Shown piece by piece: positions 55,955 to 64,000 of a DNA stretch of 64,000 nt. Both the position numbers and the translations under genes were made by a program. This DNA comes from Myotis daubentonii (taxonomy: Eukaryota; Chordata; Mammalia; Chiroptera; Vespertilionidae): contig NC_081844.1 of NCBI RefSeq assembly GCF_963259705.1, positions 101,954,671 through 102,018,670 on the forward strand, in the 5' to 3' direction. A model generated the notes under the pieces. It was given only the letters and a program-made list of their open reading frames with translations, had not been told where the DNA came from and searched no databases. How positions within the stretch are numbered: the stretch's first letter is position 1; each line of letters begins with the position of its first letter.

Positions 55955-57954
55955 GTTTTATTTTTTTCAGGGTAAAACATCTTTTCAAGGAAAATAACAC
56001 AATTATTAAATCCATGATTTCTTTGGGGGTTTCTGTTTTCATTTAATGTGGGAAAATTTACCCACATACAACACAAGAATAATCAAATAAATTCCATCAT
56101 AAAGGAGGGGTACCCTACTGGACCATATGAGCAGTGATAACCCTAACTGTCCTTCTGTGGGTGGCAGATCGAGCTTCCATACTCCGGTGATTATAACAGG
56201 TAACTGAGTTCTTAGGTGTGCCAGGCTCCAAACACTGTATACGTATGACATCATTTTATCCTCCATCTGTACTAGGTGAGGTTTTCCCTGTAACTATGGT
56301 CTGCATTTTAGCACAGACTTCCTCCCAGGGTGCATCAATTCAGACCCCCAGATAAGGTCACTTCAAATAAACATATAATGTAGGTGAAAATAGCCTGCTC
56401 TGTATGCAGGCACTGTTTTCAAACTCCCACACTCCTTGTGGCTCTACCTTCCCCACCATCCAACTTCCAGTCAACTTGCATTTACTCCCAAGCCATATTC
56501 AAATTATGGAGCCAACAGCAAAGAGGAGTTGGGCTAATGTTTCTCATCACTAGGGAAACCCACAGTTTCATGTCTTCCACAGGGTCAGCATCCAAAGTAT
56601 TTTGTGTTTTTTTTCGTGTTTTGTTTTTAAATAACCAATAAGAATTTTAGTCACCCTCCTCCCCCTCTACTGAGAAAAACAACAACAGTATTCTGAAACT
56701 CACCTCTTAATACCATAACGAAGGTGGGTCTGAACCATGACACCAGGTCTGAGCTCGCAGGGGCATAGGGATTAAGAGATGGCCATGGTACAACTCCCAA
56801 AACCATGACAATTCTCATAAATTGAAAACAAAACAAATAAATGCTCAGGGAATATGTCAAATTACTTCAAACAACATTTATAGCTTCCTGCCTTTTCCCA
56901 CTATTTTATTTTTGTGTGTGAAATTGAAAACTGAATTCTGAACATGCCTAAGGGCCAAAGATTCAAATTGCAGCTGATTCAGAGAGGCCGCCGCCTCCAT
57001 CCCTGCTGTTTAAGAAAATTGGTAATGGAATGTCATCCCAATAAATTCAATTTAAAAAAAGAAAGGAAGAAAATTAGTAATGCTGCTGCTACTTGGAAGG
57101 AGGAGCCACCTGAAAGTTTCATGAGCTGAAAAGACCAAAGAAATGTTATAAATTAAACAAGAAATGAAGACTGGATAATCTCACTATCTTCATTGTTTAC
57201 CATCTCAAAAATATAAATTATAAGTCATTGTCAAGTTCATAAAGCAGCTTATGAATTACAGGGAAATCATCCAGGATTTGAATTAAACTGTTATGCTAGC
57301 AGGCAACATTGCCTAGGACTGATAATTAAAGGGATACTTTGCTTCTATAAAGATTGGATATATCAAGCTCTATGACTTTAAAGGAAATGATACTATCTAA
57401 ATATCCTCAATGCAGCCTTTTATCTATTCTTCATACAAAATCCATGTAAGTATGTCTAAAATGCATAGGGTACTTGGATAGCATTCTAGGAGAAAAATGG
57501 TTTACCTGAATTATATTTCAAGGAGAATATTTTGCTTAGTTAAGAACTGACGCACAGGAACTTACGGGAATGACAGAACTGAATCTAAACACCCTCATCT
57601 GTAGGTTCCATTGCACTTTTGAGAACTTTGGTCTTCAATGCTAACACTTCTTTCTCAGGGAAGATGGACTCAAGTGCTCAGCATGGAGATCTCCTTAGAA
57701 AGTTAGAAGAGCTATTCAATTTTTTTAATGGGAACCATAAATATCTACTCAGAGCCGGATATACATTTTTATAAGGAAATGGACTGACCAAATGTGGTCC
57801 AACGCGCCTGCTGCTTATAGCACCGGGTGCCATGTTGCAAAGAAAATGAAAATCACCCACTGGATTGGGCACCTAGACTCAACTTGGACCTGCATGTTCC
57901 ACAGCACAGCATTGGTTCTATTTAAGAGTCTGCAGTCCTAAAAGTACCTAAAGT
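55952..57954. other. No recognisable gene or repeat
   Basis: An open frame at 56944-57129 (plus, 61 codons, basic) starts MPKGQRFKLQ but has no family I recognise, no poly-A tail and no clear borders. I do not call it a gene. Confidence 0.45.
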
Positions 57955-58140
57955 GTGCACATCACTATTGTATACCAACCAGTAGCCAGACACAGTGTTA
58001 GGCTGTGGGGACAGTATGTTGTGGAAGATAGCCATGGCCTCTGCTCTCAAAGAGTTTACATAATAACGGGGGAAATGGACAATAAAGTAGTAATAACTTA
58101 GATTGTAAGTGTAATGAAGAGAATCAAATAAGGGATGTCA
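57955..58140 (-). repeat. L2 LINE 3' region
   Basis: 'gtagccagacacagtgttaggctgtggggac', 'gccatggcctctgctctcaaagagtttacat' and 'gggggaaatggacaataaag' in order are the antisense of the L2 3' region. Confidence 0.65.
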
Positions 58141-58179
58141 CTGGGAACCTGCTTGAAATAGAGTATTAAGTTGTGTGAT

Positions 58180-58378
58180 TTTTTAATATATTTTTGATTT
58201 CAGGGAGGAAGAAAGAGGGGGAGAGTGGGAGAGAAATAATGATGAAAGAGTCATTGATTATGTGTTCCTGCATGTCCCCCACTGGGGATCGAGCCCGCTA
58301 CCTGGCCTAACCAGGAATTGAACTGTGACTTCCTGGGTCATAGGTCTATGCTCAACCATTAAGCCATGCTGGCTGGGT
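58180..58378 (-). mobile_element. Ves SINE
   Basis: An antisense Ves SINE from 'ttttttaatatatttttgatttcaggg' to 'caaccattaagccatgctggctggg'. The middle is shortened ('gcccgctacctggcctaacc'). Confidence 0.9.
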
Positions 58379-60219
58379 GAGTGTCAAGTTTCTGAGAGGG
58401 AACCTTGGAGCTGAGACATGGATGACAGGAAGGGAGACATGGAAAGATGTGGGGAAGAAGCTGTCAGGCAGACTGATCTGCAGTAAAAAATGTACACAGA
58501 AAGACACCTATGTTGAAAAACCGGAGATATAGCTATCCCCCTCTCTGCCACCTTCATCTTTGACCAGTGGTCAAATAGGGGTGCATATTTGAGGTGAAGC
58601 AAGATAGACGAGCTCTGGATTCAGCCTGGGAGGGTTTTGCTTTCTTTCTCTTTGAAAACAGGGGTTAACAATGATAATGCCCTCCTCAACTTTCTGTGGA
58701 GCGTTGCTAGGGTGACACTGTAATTCAAAGGACAAAATATCAATAAAGCCAGGATGTACAGGAAAGTAAACAGGCTTTATAAAATAGTCCAAGTGTTTGT
58801 TAAATAGACTACAATGGGACAGGTCCATTATCAGTGCAGAAAACTGTACTTAGTATGTCCAATTATCTAAATAGCTCAACAATATAATCCATCAGTCATA
58901 TTCAGCTTTCCAGCTCTGATATCTGATTGTGAATTCTCCGTGTTTATTCATATTTCAGCCAAATGTCGATCCACAAATGCATTGGCATCTGGCAGTGATG
59001 AATAAACATAAGACTGTGCTCCTCCTGCAGGTCTTATGGGCTGGTGAACAAGGGCTAGTTCAATCCTCACTGATGTTTCTTTACATCAAAGAACTGTGTC
59101 CTTTTCTTTAATAGAATCAGCATAGTCTAACCTTGAATCCTTGGCCTTGCTCTGGCTTAGCCCGCCCAGAGGTACACATTTTTAAAGACCAGCTCTGGCT
59201 TCTTTCTTGTCTTTCAGTCTTCTGAACAAGCAGATACTTGTGGGAACCCAAAGATATTGGGTCTGAAAAACCTGTGAGGTCCACAAGCACCCAGCCGTGT
59301 TTGGGTGGAGAGTAGCTTGCAGGTGAAGTGGGGGGGGGGGCAGCAACAGTGCCCAGACACTCAGGCTGCTTTTGATTGTGAATGTGCTCAACAGGCCTGG
59401 GAGTCTTTCTTTGCTTGTGTGACACACAGTGGAGTATGCCAAATGCCTATTAATTAGTCACTTATGAGCATAACCCCGTGGGATCGGATTGTTTTGGTGA
59501 CAGTGCAATGAGAGACAGGCGACTGCGGCAGAGATGAATGAGTCACTCACGGTGCTGTGTGGACACACCAATGTCATTCATTTTCTTGAAGCCCTTTCCA
59601 TGGCCAGTGTCAGCAAGTCTTCATGTATCCCCTAGCCATGTCATTTGCTGGGCTACAGGCAGCCATGCACCCCCTTTGATCTCTGTACTATGGTTTCTGT
59701 GGGGGCACGTTCTGCAGTCCCAGTGAAAACGTAGCATGGGAAAATTGAACCAGAAGTCTCATCTGTCGGCCTGTTTTTTGCCACTCTGAGTAGGCAAAGG
59801 GACTTTCAAAATACGTGTCAAAATTAGTGCATATAGGGGTGCTAGGGGCCCTGACTAAACATTGGGGTCTCCAGTTTATGTAGAAGACCTGACCTCATTA
59901 TCATGGTCATCGATCACACTTGAGAGAAGGGCATTCTTATGTCATTTCTTCCTCCATGGAATGTGTATGTGTGTTAGGAGGGAGGTGTTTGTACTTCATC
60001 AGTACACCAACATTGTTATGTACCTAATAATGTCTATTTAACTGAGCAACTCGCTCCCACTTATTAAGAGAGTGTTAGAATACAAGTCCTTACAATAATA
60101 ATCCTATCACTCTGGTCATCGGTCAATAGCGGATTCTCACTATGTCCTGGGCATTCTAACTTCTTTTGTATCCTCTCATTTGCTGTCCCATCTATTGTTT
60201 ACCTCTTTTGCTAATAATG
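58379..60219. other. No recognisable gene or repeat
   Basis: No supported feature. A G run lies at 59331-59340. Open frames of up to 102 codons lack domains. Confidence 0.5.
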
Positions 60220-60650
60220 AACATCTTCTACTTGTTTTGTAAGGCCAGTTTAAGTGCCATGATTTCAGAAAAGCCTTCCAGATCCCCCGACACACACGAT
60301 CACTCTTTCTTCAAAGTCCCTGATAGTTTTTAAATACCACTGCGAAAGCACGTAGGACTGACTTTCATAACTATTTGTTTACACATCTGTGTCATTTATA
60401 GACTCCAAGCTCCAATGTCCACCAGCAGGCAAGTGAGTGGAAGGATTAGGCAGTTACTTTCTAAGATTGTGTGCTATTTAGCAAGGAAGCCGGTTTATAA
60501 AGAACTGGAAAATATTTTTGGCTATTTTTTTTATGTATTAGGCTTTCATATCCTCAGGTTCAGGCATTGTGTCTTTTTAATTTCATGTCCTAGAAGCCTA
60601 GCACCAGATCTAGAGCAGTGTTTGTTCAATGAATGAATGAATAAATGAAT
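60220..60650 (+). repeat. L2 LINE 3' end
   Basis: Sense L2: 'gccttccagatcccc', 'tttacacatctgtgtcatttatagactccaagctcc', then after about 130 unrecognised bases 'ggcattgtgtctttttaatttc', 'cctagcaccagatctagagcagtg' and a (TGAA)n tail (60630-60652). Confidence 0.7.
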
Positions 60651-60902
60651 GGTGTCACTTTCTAGCTGAAAATAATTCAATGACACCCTCCTATCTGTCA
60701 GAAAATATTCACATACATTAGTTCCTTATAGCCAGAGGTTAAGGAAACTAGAAATGGGTTAACCTGGGATAGAAAATGCAATTTTTGCATTTTCACACAT
60801 TGGCAGAACTGTGTCTTCTAAAAAATGATAAAAGTATGCTTTTTCTCTGAGACTCAGTTTCAAGGGTGCCCTTTGTGTACACTCTCTAAATTCCTGAAGG
60901 AA

Positions 60903-61059
60903 GCTCAGCCAGTGTGGCTCAGTTTATTAAGTATCATCCCATGAACCAAGAAGTTGCCCCTACGGATTCCTGGTCAGAACACAAGCCTGGGTTATGGGCT
61001 CAGTCCCCCATAGGGGGTGGGCAGGAGGCAGCCAGTCAATGTTCCTCTCTCAGTGATGC

Positions 61060-61126
<67 letters not shown>

Positions 61127-61225
61127 CCTCCCTCCCTCCCTCCCTCTCTCCCTCTCTCTCTTCTTCCTTTGTTCCCTCTCATCACTCTTTCTCTCTCTGT
61201 TATCACTTTTCAATGCTTCTTATCA
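60903..61225 (+). mobile_element. Ves SINE with expanded pyrimidine tract
   Basis: A sense Ves SINE with a mutated head ('gctcagccagtgtggctcag', 'cggattcctggtcag') and 'gggcaggaggcagccagtcaatg'. The normally short CT region has grown to about 100 bp of (TC)n and (TCCC)n at 61060-61163. The Ser/Leu-repeat open frames here are artefacts. Confidence 0.9.
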
Positions 61226-61279
61226 AAAATTTTAGATGACATTGCAAACATTTGAACACATTTTCCTCCTCTGCCAGAC

Positions 61280-61493
61280 CAGTGATTCTCAACCAGGATT
61301 GGTATTTCCACAGGGACATTTAACAGTGGAGACATTTTTGGTTATTACATCTGGAAAAGAGGAGTGGGTACTTCTGTAATTTAGAGAGTAGGGCCAGGAA
61401 AGCTGCTAAATGCCCTGCAATGCACAGGGCAGCCTCTCACAACTAAGAATTATGCATCTTATAACGTCAGTAGTGGTGAGATTGAAAATTCTG
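61280..61493 (+). mobile_element. MER5A-like hAT-Charlie element
   Basis: It begins CAGTGATTCTCAACCAGGAT, continues through 'ggagacatttttggttatta', 'tgctaaatgccctgcaatgcacagggcagcc' and 'tcaactaagaattatgc'-like text, and ends near 'attgaaaattctg'. The flanking 8-mers TGCCAGAC (61272-61279) and CACTAGAC (61494-61501) are a decayed target duplication. It is an old, non-coding mammalian element. Confidence 0.85.
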
Positions 61494-61501
61494 CACTAGA
61501 C

Positions 61502-61948
61502 TGTGAACTCTTTGAAGTTAGAGAATGTGTCTCAATTCACTGCTAACTTTTTTGAATTTTCTGAATTTAAACCAAGGCGTATCTATGTTCAGATCATGTG
61601 TGATAAACAAAGAATTGAATAAATGAAGGAATGATCAGTTGGTGGATGCATGGGTGGACGGGCAGATGGATGAATGGATTCGTCCTCTATCCAGGACCAT
61701 TTTCCAGCTCTTCAAATTCTTGGCAGCATTTCCTTTTCAAGTCAGAATTGCTATTTATTATCCGAATTACAGAGTAATCAAGCCACCAACCATGATGTTG
61801 ACCTGACCGGCTCTCATTTTGAGCGTGTACTTGACCACGGATCTTGAGACATTTATTCTCTGCAAATATCAACAGCCCTTTTCTGGCTCTTTGGTCACTT
61901 GCATGCTCTCCCTTTGTGCTGATCATGTTCCCCCTATTTTATTATCTA
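61502..61948. other. No recognisable gene or repeat
   Basis: A (GGAT)-like patch ('gatggatgaatggatt') is near 61665. Otherwise there is no supported feature. Confidence 0.5.
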
Positions 61949-62413
61949 CTAAATGCCCAGTGCACAAATTTGTGCACCAGTGGGGTCCCTCGGCCTGGCC
62001 TGCAGGATCAGGCAGAAACTGGCTCTCCGCCATCCCCTGAGTGGTCCTGTATTGCAAGAGGGCTCAGGCCAGACCAAGGGACCCCACCAGTGCATGATCA
62101 GCGCTAGGGAGGGACACAGGAGGTTGGCCAGCCGAGGAGGGACTGTGGGAGGGCTCCAGGGCATGCCCTGCCCATCTCACTCAGTCCCAATCAGCCAGAC
62201 CCCAGCAGCAAGCTAACCTACTGGTCGGAGCATCTGCCCCCTGGTGGTCAGTGCACGTCATAGCGACTGGTCCACTGGTTGACTGTCTGACCGCTGGTAG
62301 TCATAGGGAGTGATTGATCACCTTAGCATATCATTAGCATATTATACTTTGATTGGTTGAATGGATGACCAGATGACCGGACACTTAGCATATTAGTCTT
62401 TTATTATATAGGC
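61949..62413 (-). mobile_element. Non-autonomous Helitron
   Basis: The left end is A|CTAAATGCCCAGTGCACAAA (CTAA still fits the CTRR rule, with a GTGCACAAATTTGTGCAC hairpin). The right end is TTTTATTATATAGGC, one base off the norm. It is the same subfamily as 35914-36318, sharing 'ggttggccagcc', 'catatcattagcatatta' and 'tttgattggttgaa'. Confidence 0.88.
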
Positions 62414-62500
62414 TATCACTGTTGTAATGCTTCTTCTAACTGCACTCTTCTCTAAGACTGTAGAAGAGTCTGATGTGATTCTCACTTAAAAAAAAAACCC

Positions 62501-62716
62501 TCTGGCTAAACTGGTTTGGCTCAGTGGATAGAGCATCGGCCTGCACACTGAAGGGTCCCAGGTTCGATTCCGGTCAAGGGCATGTACCTTCATTGCAGGA
62601 ACATCCCCAGTAGGAGGTGTGCAGGAGGCAGCTGGTCGATGTTTCTCTCTCATCGATGTTTCTAACTCTCTATCCCTCTCCCTCCCTCTCTGTAAAAAAT
62701 CAATAAAATATATTTT
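62501..62716 (+). mobile_element. Ves SINE
   Basis: A well-preserved sense Ves SINE with TTGGCTCAGTGGATAGAGCA (A box), GGTTCGATTCCGGTCAAGGG (B box), 'gtttctctctcatcgatgtttctaactctctatccctctccctccc' in blocks, and AATCAATAAAATATATTTT at the end. It is one of the least decayed copies in the window. Confidence 0.95.
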
Positions 62717-62920
62717 CTGTCGGGTTTCTGAAGCAGTTTCCATGTGTGCCCATGCTCACTGTATTAGGAGCCGCCTCTGGTCAATGAACACAGCAATACC
62801 AATGGTTGGATTGCTATTCTTTCTTTCAGGTTGCCTCTACTATTTAAAACAACAATAACAAAGAAGAGCTTTATTCATTTTGAGATTTAAAATTTAAATA
62901 AAAATGGTAGTGCATACACA

Positions 62921-62943
62921 CCACCACCACCACCACCACCACC
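62921..62943. repeat. (CAC)n microsatellite
   Basis: About eight CAC triplets. Confidence 0.9.
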
Positions 62944-63159
62944 CTTCCCTAGAAACAAAGAAATCAGCAGGAATAATTTGGATTGCTGGAAATTTTTACA
63001 ACTAAGTAAAAATGCTGCGGAAGACTGTCCTCCAAGGAACCCTTTGTCTACATTGACAAAACATGACTTAATTGCATTGAAGATATACTTTTAAAAAAAG
63101 GAAAAGTTTGGATGTTTTGGCAAATTTATACTCCCTGTAGTTAGCATGATTTACACCCC

Positions 63160-63730
63160 CCCCCCCCAGTTTTCTTATTGTGAGGTGTACTATACATGAA
63201 CTGTTACATGAAAATATATGTGTATTAAAGGGCAAAATAAATGATCACTCTGTAGCCACTACAAGACTAGCACATGGAACATTATCATATCTGAGATACT
63301 GTTATATGCTCCCTCTTGCGTTCACCTCTTTCTTCTCCCCTCCCTCCCATAGTAACTGCTTTCCTGAGTTTTGTGTTATTTCTTTTATTTGTAAGTTGTA
63401 CTCCGTCTATGCTTTGCTAAACAATATATTGTTTAGTTTTGCCTGCTTTAAAAAATATATGGAACCGTACAGTATTTTTTCTTCTGTATCAGGGTTATAT
63501 CTTTGAGACTTGCCAATGTTGAGGTATGTAGTGTAGGTCTTTTATCCCATTGTGTGAATATACCACAACTTATCTATTCATGTCACTCTTGAGGAAGATT
63601 TTAATTGTTTCTATTTTCTCCCTTTTAAAAACAGTGCTGCTATAAATATTTTGGAGAAATATATATTCTGGTATACATTTTGAACAGTTTTTCTAGGATA
63701 CATATTTAGTAATAGAATTGTAGGGTTTAG
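63160..63730 (-). mobile_element. Old L1 (L1M-type) 3' UTR (antisense)
   Basis: Plus-strand landmarks in order are 'gtgaggtgtactatacatgaactg', 'tcacctctttcttctcccctccctcccatagtaactgctttcc', 'tatatggaaccgtacagtat', 'gtgtgaatataccacaacttatctattcat' and 'acagtgctgctataaatattttgg'. These follow an L1M-type 3' UTR read in antisense. It is highly diverged. Confidence 0.6.
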
Positions 63731-63734
63731 AGGA

Positions 63735-63743
63735 TGTGTGTGT

Positions 63744-63794
<51 letters not shown>
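63735..63794. repeat. (GT)n microsatellite
   Basis: A GT array of about 60 bp with one TA interruption. Confidence 0.97.
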
Positions 63795-63796
<2 letters not shown>

Positions 63797-64000
63797 TAAG
63801 AATATGCTGGAAATGTAATTAAGTAACAACAACAAATCTCAGCAGCTTGCACTAACCCAGGTTTATTGCTCTCTCCTGTTCCACCTGCTGCATTCGTGGG
63901 CTGGGGATCTGCTCCGTGTTTTCTTTTACCCCGGACCTGTCTAAAAGAGAAGCCCCATGTGGTAGGTAGCATTGCTAGGGTTGTGCCACAGTGAGGAGAC
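63795..64000. other. Window end, possible ancient repeat
   Basis: 'aatctcagcagcttgcactaacccaggtttattgctc' resembles the antisense start of an ancient repeat that would run beyond the window. The family is not determined. Confidence 0.3.

Noticed and set aside
56944..57129. Small basic open frame as a possible ribosomal-protein-like pseudogene
   Set aside because: The residues match no ribosomal protein I recognise, and no retroposition signs are present.
60914..61255. Ser/Leu- and Arg/Glu-repeat open frames
   Set aside because: They come from the (TC)n tract inside a Ves SINE.
62501..62600. Possible functional tRNA gene
   Set aside because: The A and B box-like blocks belong to the tRNA-derived head of a Ves SINE. 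No tRNA cloverleaf with an anticodon arm and acceptor pairing closes. The same holds for the other SINE heads.

Overview
This window is mammalian nuclear DNA, almost certainly from a vesper bat (Vespertilionidae, the group of Myotis, Eptesicus and Pipistrellus). Three signs point there. Many copies of a tRNA-derived SINE of the Ves type are present. There are also many short non-autonomous Helitrons of the HeliBat type, with A|TC(CTATATAATAAAA) 5' ends, GTGCAC hairpins and GGCCTCTAG|T 3' ends. Finally, young-looking hAT and Tc1 DNA transposons occur, which are unusual for a mammal. All family names are from memory of the families; no database was searched.

No host protein-coding gene, exon or functional RNA gene can be supported. 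The longest open frames lie in repeats: Helitron interiors, a 47-bp minisatellite, (TA)n/(TC)n tracts, and one decayed Tc1 transposase (50167-50904, minus). The window reads as intergenic or deep intronic DNA.

Layout. 1-6 kb: three L1 3' ends in sequence with no other recognised content except one MIR. 6.6-8.7 kb: a Helitron, a (TC)n tract and an ancient L1-like repeat carrying a Ves SINE and a tiny tRNA-Cys 5'-half insertion with target duplications. 10.2-11.4 kb: two Helitrons, the second lying exactly between two copies of a 139-bp direct repeat. 12.6-14.5 kb: an older antisense L1 3' end. 16.6-17.3 kb: two Helitrons and a (TA)n array. 18.2-18.7 kb: a probable gammaretrovirus-like LTR. 20.6-23.6 kb: two large GC-rich Helitrons, a SINE and a 75-bp tandem duplication. 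26.5-27.3 kb: a Helitron with a nested hAT. 32.2-35.7 kb: an inverted duplication of an L1 fragment plus Helitron 5' end, with more Helitrons and SINEs. 35.9-37.5 kb: three head-to-tail Helitrons. 38.4-43.3 kb: ancient LTR-like and MLT1-like sequence with a nested hAT. 45.3-47.7 kb: a composite Helitron holding a class II solo LTR and the 47-bp minisatellite. 49.8-52.4 kb: a Helitron, a rearranged Tc1 and an hAT. 53-64 kb: SINEs, L2, MER5A, a Helitron and microsatellites.

The nesting gives a relative history. L2, MIR, MLT1, MER5A and old L1 came first. Helitrons then entered L1. hAT elements, a class II LTR and some Ves SINEs landed in or after those layers. I found no new cellular system. 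The best leads are structural: the composite Helitron junction seen at two loci, the direct and inverted duplications around Helitrons, the tRNA-half insertion, and the end-duplicated Tc1.
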